DNA of 64,000 bases from Novosphingobium sp. SG751A. GTDB lineage: Bacteria; Pseudomonadota; Alphaproteobacteria; Sphingomonadales; Sphingomonadaceae. This document shows positions 26,462-35,565 of the stretch, piece after piece. The stretch is taken from positions 182,631 through 246,630 of the forward strand of contig NZ_JABGCB010000003.1 in assembly GCF_013149295.1 (NCBI RefSeq). Reading direction: 5' to 3'. The notes below the pieces were generated by a model. That model was not told where the DNA came from and ran no database searches. It was given only the letters and a program-made list of their open reading frames with translations. Each line of letters begins with the position of its first letter. Positions within the stretch are counted from its first letter, which is position 1. The position numbers and the translations under genes are program-made.

Positions 26462-27367
26462 ATGAGTGATCATCGCCGAAGGCTTCTTCCGCCCATAGGT
26501 GCGCTTGCAAGCTTTGCCGCAGCCGCTCGCCATGACAGCTTCTCGCGTGCAGGTGAGGAGATCGGGCTCACCCAGAGCGCTGTCAGTCGGCAGGTTGCCT
26601 TGCTCGAGGAGTGGCTTCAGCTCTCACTATTTCAGCGGAACGGCCGCCGCGTACGGCTCAACCGTGCTGGGGCAACCTATCTTAAATCGATTGAACCCGC
26701 TCTCAATCAGATCCGGGTGGCTACGGGCGCGGCAATCAGCCAGAAATCCGACCGAGAGTTGAATATCGCCACTCTGCCGAGCTTTGGAATGCGATGGCTG
26801 GCACCGCGCTTGCCGCGCCTAAACGCCTTATTTCCCGATTTAATCGTCAATTTCTCCGCCCGATCCTACCCGTTCGCTTTCGAGGAAGAGATTTTCGACG
26901 CCGCTATTCATTTTGGCGAGGAAGATTGGCCGAACGCGGTTCACCATCTACTTTTCCGGGAGGTGAGTATCCCGGTCTGTGCGCCTACGCGGCTCGCAAG
27001 TCAGCCGATAAATCTACCCGAGGATGTCCTGAACTGGCCACTTCTGGTCCTGGGCACCCGTCGTGGCGCTTGGATGGATTGGTTGTCCGCCGCCGGCGTA
27101 GACCGCGCTCCGCCACCGCCCAGCGGATCGTTCGAGCATTTTCTGATGCTGGCTCAAGCGGCTGAGGCCGGTGCCGGGATCGCTCTCATTCCCCGCTTCC
27201 TGATCGAGGATGAGTTGGCGAGTGGTGCATTGGTTTCTCCATCTCCGATCGCGCTCGAGAATGAGAATGCTTATTATCTGGTATTCCCCTCGAGTGAAGC
27301 TTCGCGTTCAAGCTTGAACGATTTTCGAGCTTGGTTGCTAGAGGAGGCGCGGGCTCTTCCTGATTAA
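26462..27367 (+). CDS. LysR-family regulator (GcvA-like), probable ast regulator
   Basis: A 301-residue LysR regulator of the GcvA-like type: PPIGALASFAAAARHDSFSR, then the helix-turn-helix AGEEIGLTQSAVSRQVALLE and LQLSLFQRNGRRVRLNRAG. The effector domain begins near ELNIATLPSFGMRWLAPRLP, a common opening in GcvA relatives. It diverges from astC, with an AT-rich 147-bp intergenic region, so it is the best candidate regulator of the arginine operon. The inducer is not shown. Confidence 0.87.
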   Translation: MSDHRRRLLPPIGALASFAAAARHDSFSRAGEEIGLTQSAVSRQVALLEEWLQLSLFQRNGRRVRLNRAGATYLKSIEPALNQIRVATGAAISQKSDRELNIATLPSFGMRWLAPRLPRLNALFPDLIVNFSARSYPFAFEEEIFDAAIHFGEEDWPNAVHHLLFREVSIPVCAPTRLASQPINLPEDVLNWPLLVLGTRRGAWMDWLSAAGVDRAPPPPSGSFEHFLMLAQAAEAGAGIALIPRFLIEDELASGALVSPSPIALENENAYYLVFPSSEASRSSLNDFRAWLLEEARALPD

Positions 27368-27463
27368 GCCAAACATGCATTCATCCCGTGCTCTCTGCAA
27401 ATAATAGTCGGGATTAAACCGAAATGTCAGATCAAGATCGACTCCGAGACTTAACCTACCAAC

Positions 27464-27700
27464 GTGCGAACGTCTTCAGCGAAAGCCTCGGCTAGGGGCT
27501 TTGTCCTGCTGCCGCGTCGTTGGGTCGTCGAACGCACCTTCGCTTGGTTGGGGCGATGTCGCCGCCTCGCCAAGGACTGGGAAGCCACAATCGCTTCCTC
27601 AACCGCATGGACCCACATCGCATCGATCCGCATGCTCACCCGCAGAACCGCAAGATATTGTCTCGCTTGATAAACTTTCGAATCGGGCTCTAAGGAATTC
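27464..27700 (+). mobile_element. IS5-family transposase remnant (C-terminal end)
   Basis: About 60 residues of an IS5-family transposase C terminus are encoded: [40 protein letters not shown] and [14 protein letters not shown]. Nothing recognisable of the N-terminal two thirds precedes it, so the element was cut on its left side. The right end, with the terminal sequence up to about 27700, directly joins the truncated LysR gene in its antisense direction. It cannot transpose by itself. Confidence 0.8.
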
Positions 27701-27986
27701 GACCCTGCTCTTCCCGGCGAAGGGTGTCGATCGCGCTCTCTACCTGCCGGACGCCGGCAAAGATGCGGTCTACTTCCTGATAGAGCCGCATTGCATGGTT
27801 GGTTGGGGCGAGGCGCTTTTTCACTCGGTCGAAAAGCTTCAACCCGGTGCCCATCTCCAAATGCGATATCAGCTTGCTCATCGCGGGCTGCGAGATATTG
27901 AGCACTTCGGCGCCGCGACTGACCGTACCGTTCTCGATCAGGGCCTTAAAAGCTTCGATTTGCCGGAGATTAACCTGACGCGGCAT
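27690..27986 (-). pseudogene. LysR regulator (OccR/NocR-like), truncated by IS5 remnant
   Basis: Only the first 98 residues remain: NLRQIEAFKALIENGTVSRG, then AEVLNISQPAMSKLISHLEM and LKLFDRVKKRLAPT. The start at 27986 has a perfect AAGGAGG site. After QGR the frame enters IS sequence and stops (IP-stop), so the whole effector domain is gone. The fragment matches residue for residue most of the first 98 residues of the intact LysR at 55 kb. It is divergent from the opine-oxidase operon and was once its regulator. A DNA-binding but unresponsive stub could still be made. Confidence 0.88.
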
Positions 27987-28041
27987 CTCAAGCCTCCTTG
28001 AATCCGGCACACTACCGTGCCACGCGCCCAGGTAGCATATC

Positions 28042-28058
28042 ATAACCGTTTAGAATAC
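28042..28058. promoter_or_regulatory. Conserved LysR-type operator candidate, copy A
   Basis: The 17-mer ATAACCGTTTAGAATAC lies 56 bp upstream of the truncated LysR start. The second module has ATAACCGGAAAGAATAC at 55939-55955, 61 bp upstream of the intact LysR start. Both are preceded by GCATATC. Only the three central bases differ, which suggests a shared regulator site. Confidence 0.6.
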
Positions 28059-28320
28059 AAGTGCCGAGTTGGCTCGCTGAGGTAGTGGTTATAGCAACGT
28101 AAGGCTCGTCGGCCCCCGGTCATCGATGATCAGATCGCTGTAACCCGAGAGGTGCCTTAGTGAGTTCCCAGCACTTTGGGCGGTGCGGGCGGTTTGAATA
28201 TGAGCACCAGAGGCGCCTGAGGATAGAACATAACCTTTTTGAATGATCACTGCAGATACCGGACTTTGACGGTGGCCTGACAAGCCGACAAGCTCGCGCA
28301 AAGAAATCGCTCAAGGCAGG

Positions 28321-28638
28321 ATGATGTTTCATAAAGTTGGTCCGGATGAGACTGGCGGTAAGTTGATCACCGTTTGGATCGACGATCAGCCTATTGCTGC
28401 CGAAGAAAATGAGCCTCTCGCCGCGGTTCTTCTCCGCGTGGAACCCTATACAAGCAGAATGACCCCGCTCAGCGGTGCGCCAAGGGCTCCCTATTGCATG
28501 ATGGGCGTGTGCTTCGAGTGCCTGGTCGAGATCGACGGTATGGCATCCTCGCGCGGCTGCATGGCTCAGGCACGCGAAGGAATGAATATTCAGCGTCAGG
28601 TGCGGCGCCCTGATCCGCTCACGGAGTATGGCCAATGA
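28321..28638 (+). CDS. Opine/D-amino-acid oxidase small [2Fe-2S] subunit (HcnA/OoxA-type)
   Basis: A 105-residue ferredoxin-like protein whose cysteine spacing, APYCMMGVCFECLVEIDG then SRGCMAQARE, is that of the small subunit of three-part membrane-associated oxidases such as octopine/nopaline oxidase, hydrogen cyanide synthase HcnA and D-hydroxyproline dehydrogenase. It would pass electrons from the flavin subunits to the respiratory chain. ATG-ATG at 28321-28326 follows an AAGGCAGG site, so either may be used. Its stop overlaps the start of the next gene in ATGA. A degenerate copy lies at 56.2 kb. Confidence 0.85.
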   Translation: MMFHKVGPDETGGKLITVWIDDQPIAAEENEPLAAVLLRVEPYTSRMTPLSGAPRAPYCMMGVCFECLVEIDGMASSRGCMAQAREGMNIQRQVRRPDPLTEYGQ

Positions 28639-29993
28639 CCGCGATATTGGTGGTCGGAGCGGGCCCAGCGGGAATGTCGGCCGCTATTGAACTATCGAAT
28701 CTCGGCTTCGCTGTCACGGTCGTCGACGATCAGTCGCTGCCGGGCGGTAGAATATTTGCCGGAATCGAGACTCGGGAAATCAAGACACATGAAGAGCGCT
28801 CCGGAGCGGATCTCGTTGCGCACTTCCGCCGGACTGGCGGCACATATCTTTGCAAAACCGAAGCGTGGCAGATACAAGGTACAAAGGCTTTTGTGACGTG
28901 CGATGGGCACGCCAACCTAATCGATGCCGACTTCATTGTCCTAGCGACCGGCGCGCAAGAGAGGCCAATGCCCTTCACCGGCTGGCAGCTCCCAGGTGTG
29001 ATGACAATTGGCGCGGCCCAGATTCTGTTGAAGACCGCAAGGCAAATACCGGACAAACCGGTGTGGCTGGCGGGATCAGGCCCTTTGCTTCTGCTGTACG
29101 CCCACCAACTGAAAAAGGCAGGCGGCAAGGTCGCTGGCGTCTTAGATACGAGCCGCCCGGGATGCGTGGCAGCGGCCGCGCGTCATCTTCCCGGCGCGCT
29201 TCCCTATGGCTGGCGTGACCTCCTGCAAGGTGCCCGGTGGCTTGCAGAAATGCGGCCCTCTCACATTGTCCGAAATGTAGCATCCATCGTCGCAAGAGGT
29301 GAAGGCCGACTGTCAGACGTCCACTTCCAAACGCGAAGCGGGGCGACCGGCCAGATCGCAGCTGAGTTGCTCCTTGTTCACGATGGCGTCGTACCCAGCA
29401 CGCACAACACGATGGCCGCCGGCTGTGGTCATCGATGGAATCCCACGCAGCGCTGCTTCGAGCCGATAGTCGATCAGTTTTGTCAAAGCACCATAGCCTC
29501 CGTCTTTGTCGCCGGTGATGGGGCTAGCATAGCCGGGGGGCGCGCCGCGATGATGTCGGGGCGGCTTGCGGCTATCGGCATCGCGCGCGCTTCAGGTCGG
29601 TTGAGCGAACGGGAAGCCACGACGTCAGCGCGACCACTGCAGGCGGGTCTGGTGGCGGCCATGCGCTTCAGGCGCTTCGTCGACACACTTTATCCTACCG
29701 TGGAGATGACACTCCCCGACGAAGCGCTGGTCTGCCGTTGCGAAGAAGTGTTGGCCGGCACGGTACGAGCAGCTTTGGCGGGGCGCGCCCAACTCGGCAC
29801 GGATGCAGTGAAAATCGCAACGAGGGCGGGGATGGGGCCGTGCCAGGGTCGACAATGCGGGCTCTCGCTCGCAAGGCTGGTCGCCGAGGTACATGGTCAG
29901 CCGCTCGAAGCCGTCCGACCTATGCGAATACGGCCGCCGCTCAAGCCCCTGACGCTACAGGAGCTCGCAACGCTCCTCGAGACGACGCCATGA
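28635..29993 (+). CDS. Opine/D-amino-acid oxidase FAD and [2Fe-2S] subunit (HcnB/OoxA-type)
   Basis: A 452-residue flavoprotein. VVGAGPAGMSAAIELSNLGF is an N-terminal FAD-binding dinucleotide fold; GAQERPMPFTGWQLPGVMT and VAGDGASIAGGRAA are typical of the family; the C-terminal BFD-type iron-sulfur domain has LVCRCEEVLAG and GMGPCQGRQCGLS. With the small subunit before it and the DAO-type subunit after it, it forms a three-part amine-oxidising dehydrogenase. Overlaps of 4 bp at both ends indicate coupled translation. The substrate may be octopine, nopaline, histopine or a D-amino acid or imino acid; the nearby ast operon favours an arginine-releasing opine. Confidence 0.85.
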   Translation: MTAILVVGAGPAGMSAAIELSNLGFAVTVVDDQSLPGGRIFAGIETREIKTHEERSGADLVAHFRRTGGTYLCKTEAWQIQGTKAFVTCDGHANLIDADFIVLATGAQERPMPFTGWQLPGVMTIGAAQILLKTARQIPDKPVWLAGSGPLLLLYAHQLKKAGGKVAGVLDTSRPGCVAAAARHLPGALPYGWRDLLQGARWLAEMRPSHIVRNVASIVARGEGRLSDVHFQTRSGATGQIAAELLLVHDGVVPSTHNTMAAGCGHRWNPTQRCFEPIVDQFCQSTIASVFVAGDGASIAGGRAAMMSGRLAAIGIARASGRLSEREATTSARPLQAGLVAAMRFRRFVDTLYPTVEMTLPDEALVCRCEEVLAGTVRAALAGRAQLGTDAVKIATRAGMGPCQGRQCGLSLARLVAEVHGQPLEAVRPMRIRPPLKPLTLQELATLLETTP

Positions 29994-31141
29994 CAGTAAC
30001 ATCAGATGTCTTAGTGGTCGGTGGTGGCTTGCACGGGTTATCGGCTGCATTGCAGCTCGCTCGACGTGGACTGAGCGTCGTTTTGCTAGAGCGGCGGCAC
30101 ATCGGACGACACTCGTCCGGGGCGTCTGCTGCCGGCGTTCGGACGCTAGGACGCGCAAGGGCAGAGCTTCCGGCATCACTCGTCGCAATGCATATGTGGC
30201 ATCATATCGCCGATCTGGTCGGCGACGATTGTGGGTTTGAAGCCAACGGTCAGGTCAAAGTTGTTGAGACGGAGGATCAGTGGCGCCAGCAAGCGTCACT
30301 CGTCGCCGCGCTTCGCGAAGATGGCCTCGTGCATGAAGAAATGATAGACGCGGTTACGCTTCGAGCGCTGGCACCTGCAATTGCGCACCATTGTCTTGGC
30401 GCGAGGATCGTGCGTGACGATGGCGCCGCCGATCCGCATCGTACCCTCGCCGCCTTTCATCGTTCGGCACTAGCGGCGGGCGTCCGCATACATGAGGGGG
30501 TCGGTGTACGCACGCTCGAACGCATCGAGAACGTGTGGCGGGCGGGTGATGGCGGAACTCATTATGAAGCCCCGCTGTTGGTCAATGCCGCCGGTGCCTG
30601 GGCAGGAGAAATCGCAGAACTGGCTGGCGACCAGATCCCGCTTGCGCCGCCAAAAGCATCCATGATGATCGTCACGGAGCGGACTGCGCCGTTTCTGCGG
30701 CCCACTGTAATCGCGACTGGTCGGACTTTATCATTCAAGCAAACGGCGCAAGGGACGGTGCTCATCGGCGGCGGGCAGCAAGGATGGGCCGACGTTTCCA
30801 ATGAGACCGCCCACGTTGATGTCCTCGGGCTGGCGAAATCGGCAGCGGCGGCTGTCGCTATCTTCCCTACGGCGGGCCGGTTGCGGATCGTGCGGAGCTG
30901 GGCCGGGCTCGAATCAAACTCGCCGGACGGCGTGGCGATCGCTGGCCTGTCGCCTCGATCGCCGAGTCTCATGCACCTTTTCGGCTTTGCCGGCCACGGC
31001 TTTCAGTTGGTACCATCCCTTGGTGTGGTGGCCGCTGAGCTGCTCTTGGATGGGCGCAGCTCTATTGATATCGATGGCCTTGCCCCAGCGCGATTGATGG
31101 ATGGGTCGGCTGGCCCACGCCGTACTGCGGCTCGCATTTGA
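29990..31141 (+). CDS. Opine/D-amino-acid oxidase DAO-type subunit (HcnC/OoxB-type)
   Basis: A 383-residue FAD-dependent DAO-family oxidoreductase, the likely catalytic subunit that oxidises the C-N bond of its substrate. It starts with VTSDVLVVGGGLHGLSAALQ and has VNAAGAWAGEIAELAGDQIP, then LAPPKASMMIVTERTAP, and a C-terminal LFGFAGHGFQLVPSLG. The ATG at 29990 overlaps the preceding stop in ATGA; the long upstream frame inside the previous gene is ignored. Downstream is a 285-bp AT-rich gap before hyuA. Confidence 0.85.
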   Translation: MTVTSDVLVVGGGLHGLSAALQLARRGLSVVLLERRHIGRHSSGASAAGVRTLGRARAELPASLVAMHMWHHIADLVGDDCGFEANGQVKVVETEDQWRQQASLVAALREDGLVHEEMIDAVTLRALAPAIAHHCLGARIVRDDGAADPHRTLAAFHRSALAAGVRIHEGVGVRTLERIENVWRAGDGGTHYEAPLLVNAAGAWAGEIAELAGDQIPLAPPKASMMIVTERTAPFLRPTVIATGRTLSFKQTAQGTVLIGGGQQGWADVSNETAHVDVLGLAKSAAAAVAIFPTAGRLRIVRSWAGLESNSPDGVAIAGLSPRSPSLMHLFGFAGHGFQLVPSLGVVAAELLLDGRSSIDIDGLAPARLMDGSAGPRRTAARI

Positions 31142-31426
31142 CCATTTGTAGCGCGGAACGCTGCTTCGGTATGGTATACGCTCTCCCCATTAAAACGCAC
31201 AATTATAACCAATCGGAATATTGTGCCCCATTTTAGGCCTTTGACTTAATAGGTTGTACTTAAGCATCATGCTGGTGAGAACGGGAGTAATCAACTAAGT
31301 TATTTTACCGTCCTTCTGAGGCGTGTGAAGCCTAGGCTTAGCGAATGGATTTCACCGTCCTAAAAAGACGTTTATGCCAGCTTGATGACGAACTACTCCC
31401 AGGCAATCCAAGAGGAATACCAAGTA

Positions 31427-33466
31427 ATGTATCGAATTGGCGTCGACGTTGGAGGCACTTTCACGGATTTTACGATTTCCGACACGCGGACCGGCGAAGA
31501 CCTTTTCTTTAAGATATCATCGACTCCGGCCGATCCTTCGGAAGCAATTGTCGATGGCATCGACCAAATTCTCAAAAAGTTTGGGATCGCGCCTAGTGAC
31601 GTCGAGTATGTCGGCCATGGGACCACCGTCGCGACCAATATGATCATCGAGCGTCTCGGAGCAGTCACTGGCCTGATCACCACCAAAGGGTTTAGGGACG
31701 TGCTGGCCATCGGCCGCCAGACGCGACCCGCGCTGTATGACACCGCCGTCCGCAAGCCCGAGCCTCTGGTCGATCGCTTCAGGCGCCGAGAAGTCGACGA
31801 GCGGCTCAATGCCACGGGCGAAGAGATAGCGGCGATCGATGAAGCCGAGGTTGAGAAAGTCGTTGAAGAGCTGGTCGCAGACGGTGCCGAGACAATCGCT
31901 GTGTCGTTTCTGCACTCCTACCAAAACCCTGATCACGAACAGGCCGTGGCAGACATCATCACGCGGAAACGGCCAGGTATCTATGTAAGCCTCTCCTCGA
32001 AGGTCCTACCTGAGATCCGCGAGTATGAGCGTACCTCCACAACGGTACTTAACGCTTATGTGGGACCTAAGATGGCGGCTTATTTCGATCGACTGAGATC
32101 GAAGATCGCTGAGATGGGAATTACTGTCGCTCCCATGATCATCCATTCCAACGCTGGGCTCCTCTCGATCGACACGGCCAAGCGACTACCGGTTACAACC
32201 TGTTTGTCGGGTCCAGCCGCCGGGGTTATGGGAGCTGCGGTAGTTGGCGCTGCTGCTGGCGCTCCAAACCTCGTGACGTTCGATGTCGGCGGGACCAGCA
32301 CTGACGTCTCACTCGTCGTGGGCGGTAAGCCGAAGCTCACGTCTAGCCGTGAAGTCGCGGGGCACCCGGTGAAATTGCCGATGGTTGACATCCATGTCAT
32401 TGGTGCCGGCGGCGGAAGCATTGCAGTAATAGATGACGCCGGCGCCCTCAAGGTTGGACCGCGTAGTGCCGGAGCTCTGCCCGGTCCCGTGGCCTATCAG
32501 CGTGGTGGCGAATTTCCGACACTCACGGATGCCAATATCTGTCTCAATCGATTAAACCCCATAGCCCTGCTTGATGGACGGATGCCAGTCAGCCGCGAAG
32601 CGGCCATCGCTGCCATCGCGCAACAGATCGCTGAGCCCCTCCAGATATCGGTCGAGGAGGCGGCCTACGGGATCATTCAAGTCGCAGCAGCGAATATGAG
32701 CCGCGCCATTCGCGCCGTTACGACTGAACAGGGCCATGACGTGGCAGATCTAGCGCTATTCGCGTTCGGAGGTGCTGGCCCGCTCCACGCCGCAGAGGTG
32801 GCTCGGGAATCAGGCGCGAAGCGGATAATCGTTCCCCAGGAGCCCGGGACAATGTGCGCGCGCGGCGTGCTCCTGTCCGACATCAGCCTCGATTTCGTCC
32901 GAATGCAGTTATCGCTTGCAACGCGCGAGAATTGGCTCGCCGTTTGCTCGGCGTTGCGCGAAATGATTGCTGAGGGGGACAGTTGGCTGGCGTCGGAGAA
33001 TGTGAGCCCAGCGTCGCGGCGCTTCGAACTCGCGATCGATGCTCATTATGATGGACAGAGCCACGAGCTCCGAGTTTCAATCGATGATGTTGACGCGAAC
33101 GGTTTCGACGATTTCATTCGTCGTTTCGCGGAAGCGCATACGGCAACATATGGTTATGAGACACCTGGACGACCTGTTTACATCGTCAGTTGTCGGATGC
33201 GTGCTGTGGGCCAGGTCCCTAAGGCAGCGACACCCACATACCGGGGCGGTTCGACCTTGGCTAAGGCCAAGACGGACCAGCGGGATGTCTACTTCGGCCC
33301 GGACGAGGGATGGAAGTCCACGCCAATTTATCGCCGATCCGCTTTGCCAGTCGGAGAGACGTTCGCGGGGCCGGCAATTATTGACGAAATGAGTTCAACG
33401 ACAGTCGTTCTTGGGGGGCAGAACGTCACCGTGGACGCCTTCGGCAACATCGTGATCACAGATTGA
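31427..33466 (+). CDS. hyuA: Hydantoinase/oxoprolinase subunit A
   Basis: A 679-residue ATP-dependent hydantoinase/5-oxoprolinase A subunit. RIGVDVGGTFTDFTISDTRT is the N-terminal ATP-binding signature; VEYVGHGTTVATNMIIERLG, then TCLSGPAAGVMGAA and TFDVGGTSTDVSLVVGG, are further family segments. The ATG at 31427 has a GAGGAAT site; a TTG at 31382 could add 15 residues. It pairs with the next gene, its partner subunit. These enzymes open lactam, hydantoin or related rings using ATP; the actual ring is unknown. Confidence 0.93.
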   Translation: MYRIGVDVGGTFTDFTISDTRTGEDLFFKISSTPADPSEAIVDGIDQILKKFGIAPSDVEYVGHGTTVATNMIIERLGAVTGLITTKGFRDVLAIGRQTRPALYDTAVRKPEPLVDRFRRREVDERLNATGEEIAAIDEAEVEKVVEELVADGAETIAVSFLHSYQNPDHEQAVADIITRKRPGIYVSLSSKVLPEIREYERTSTTVLNAYVGPKMAAYFDRLRSKIAEMGITVAPMIIHSNAGLLSIDTAKRLPVTTCLSGPAAGVMGAAVVGAAAGAPNLVTFDVGGTSTDVSLVVGGKPKLTSSREVAGHPVKLPMVDIHVIGAGGGSIAVIDDAGALKVGPRSAGALPGPVAYQRGGEFPTLTDANICLNRLNPIALLDGRMPVSREAAIAAIAQQIAEPLQISVEEAAYGIIQVAAANMSRAIRAVTTEQGHDVADLALFAFGGAGPLHAAEVARESGAKRIIVPQEPGTMCARGVLLSDISLDFVRMQLSLATRENWLAVCSALREMIAEGDSWLASENVSPASRRFELAIDAHYDGQSHELRVSIDDVDANGFDDFIRRFAEAHTATYGYETPGRPVYIVSCRMRAVGQVPKAATPTYRGGSTLAKAKTDQRDVYFGPDEGWKSTPIYRRSALPVGETFAGPAIIDEMSSTTVVLGGQNVTVDAFGNIVITD

Positions 33467-33478
33467 ATGGGGACGGCC

Positions 33479-35218
33479 ATGACAAATGCAGCGCAGAAGC
33501 CTGGAGGCCAGGCGGCGCCCGGGTTTGATCCGATCGCGATGGAAATTTTCAATAATCGTATGCTGTCGATCACGGAGAACATGGCGCTCAATATGATGCG
33601 CTCATCCTATTCAACGCAAATCAAGGAACGCCGTGACTTCTCGGTCGGGATTTTCGATGCTGAGGGCAAGCTCATTGCTCAAGGTTCTCACATTCCTATC
33701 CATCTGGGTTCGCTCCTTGGTGGAATGGAAGCCCTCCTCGACCGCTACGATCTGTCGGAACTCGCGGACGGTGATGCGTTCATCTGCAACGATCCTTACC
33801 TCGCCGGAGGAACGCACATACCCGATGTGTCCATCATTTCCCCAATTTTCATCGAAGGAGAGATCGTAGCTTTTGCTGCCAATATCGGCCACCATTCCGA
33901 TCTCGGGGGGCCGGTGCCCGGCTCCATCTCGGCCGCGGCTCGCTCGATTTTCGAAGAAGGGCTGCGAATTCCGATTATCCGGATCGCCAGAGCCGGCAAC
34001 ATTGATGAGGATCTCCTCAATCTCATCGCTCAGAACTCGCGCCTGACGGAAGAGCGAAGGCTTGATCTTCGCGTTCAGATCGCGGTTAACGTTCGCGGTG
34101 CCGAGGAAACGCGGCGCCTCTTCCAGCGGATGGGCGTCGCGCGCGCTCAAGCCGCCATCGAACATATTTTTTCCTATACGACCGAACGTTTGCGTCGGCG
34201 GATTGCAGCCCTGCCGGCTGGCCAGTACAGTTTCACGACGTGGCTGGATGATGATGGAAACGGCAGCGCCCCAGTGCCGATTGTCGCAACAGTATCTCTC
34301 AATGACAACGGCCTTCACATCGACCTAGCTGGCAGTGGACCTCAAGCTGGCGGCGCGTTCAATGTGCCACTCAGTGCGCTGCGAGCGACGGTGTATTACT
34401 GCGTGAAGGCGCTTCTTGATCCTGAACTCATGCCGAACAGCGGGATGTTCAACGGAGTCACGATCTCCGCGCCGGAAGGTACGATTGTGAACCCGCGTTT
34501 TCCAGCTGCTTGCGGATCGCGAAGCACAACTTGCCAAAAGATTGCCGGAGCAATCTTTGGAGCTTTTCGGGAAATTCTGCCGCCCGACCGGCGCATCGCC
34601 TCTAGCAATGATCTCCTTCCGGCGTTCGGCCTTTCAGGACAGAGGCCGACCACCGGGGAATTTTACATGGTTGGCGAAACTGTGGGCGGTGGCTCGGGTG
34701 CGCGATACGACAGTGACGGGATGGACGCCGTTCACGTCCACGTCACTAACAGCCTCAACTTGCCAACCGAGATGATGGAGCACGATTTTCCGCTGCTATG
34801 TGATGAGTACGGTCTCGCAATCGACTCCGGTGGCGCCGGGCGTCAACGTGGTGGTCTCGGAATCGTCCGGCAGATTCGCGCATTGCATGACGGCACGATC
34901 GCTAAGGCGAGGTTTGATTCTTACATTCATGGAGCCGAAGGCATTGATGGAGGCCTCACCGGCGGCTTGAGCAACGTCACGCAAAATGCCGGCCGATCAG
35001 ATGAAACAGCGCTTCCTACCAAGATCACGCGGTTGGAACTGAAAGCGGGCGAAACTTTTCGCATTGCGACGCCTGGCGGGGGTGGATACGGTCTTTGCAG
35101 TGAACGACAGCTTGAACAAATCGCCATGGACCTCCGGGATGAATTGGTGTCCCGGGAAGCAGCCGAACGCGACTATGGCATTGATCGAGTACAGCAGGCT
35201 CTTCTGCTGATCGCTTGA
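33479..35218 (+). CDS. hyuB: Hydantoinase/oxoprolinase subunit B
   Basis: A 579-residue partner of HyuA. Family features include RSSYSTQIKERRDFSVGIFD, then SHIPIHLGSLLGGMEALLDR, FICNDPYLAGGTHIPDVSII and a C-terminal FRIATPGGGGYG. A closer ATG at 33479 with GGGGAC before it is preferred to ATG 33467. The gap to hyuA is only 12 bp, so the two are cotranscribed. A second hyuB-type gene runs off the right edge of the window. Confidence 0.93.
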   Translation: MTNAAQKPGGQAAPGFDPIAMEIFNNRMLSITENMALNMMRSSYSTQIKERRDFSVGIFDAEGKLIAQGSHIPIHLGSLLGGMEALLDRYDLSELADGDAFICNDPYLAGGTHIPDVSIISPIFIEGEIVAFAANIGHHSDLGGPVPGSISAAARSIFEEGLRIPIIRIARAGNIDEDLLNLIAQNSRLTEERRLDLRVQIAVNVRGAEETRRLFQRMGVARAQAAIEHIFSYTTERLRRRIAALPAGQYSFTTWLDDDGNGSAPVPIVATVSLNDNGLHIDLAGSGPQAGGAFNVPLSALRATVYYCVKALLDPELMPNSGMFNGVTISAPEGTIVNPRFPAACGSRSTTCQKIAGAIFGAFREILPPDRRIASSNDLLPAFGLSGQRPTTGEFYMVGETVGGGSGARYDSDGMDAVHVHVTNSLNLPTEMMEHDFPLLCDEYGLAIDSGGAGRQRGGLGIVRQIRALHDGTIAKARFDSYIHGAEGIDGGLTGGLSNVTQNAGRSDETALPTKITRLELKAGETFRIATPGGGGYGLCSERQLEQIAMDLRDELVSREAAERDYGIDRVQQALLLIA

Positions 35219-35565
35219 TGTCTCCATGACGAGCTCAACCGGTGAGCAGGAAGAGTGGCCATCCGATTTCTGGAGACCGTGGCAGAAATGCCACGGCATT
35301 CTCGGTCGAGCATCAAAGCCAGCTTTTCCACCACATTTCAACTATCTAAACAGTCGAGCGTAATGGCTCATCGGAGGGCTTCACACTTCGGCTTTCTATG
35401 CGACCACCAAAGCGTCGTCGATCCGGCGTGTTCGTACTGCAACGGTTGATAATATAACCTGGGCGCATGAAAAGGAGTGAAACTTGAATTAGACAGGAAT
35501 GATAAGACCGTCACACTTTCGTCTCGAAAGCAAAATTGCATCAGTGAGAGACGGGAGTATCGACG
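35219..35565. promoter_or_regulatory. Intergenic region upstream of the second TonB receptor
   Basis: A 347-bp stretch with no supported gene. Its right half is AT-rich and holds the promoter and a GGGAG ribosome site for the receptor at 35566. No operator repeat or terminator hairpin after hyuB was convincing. Confidence 0.4.
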
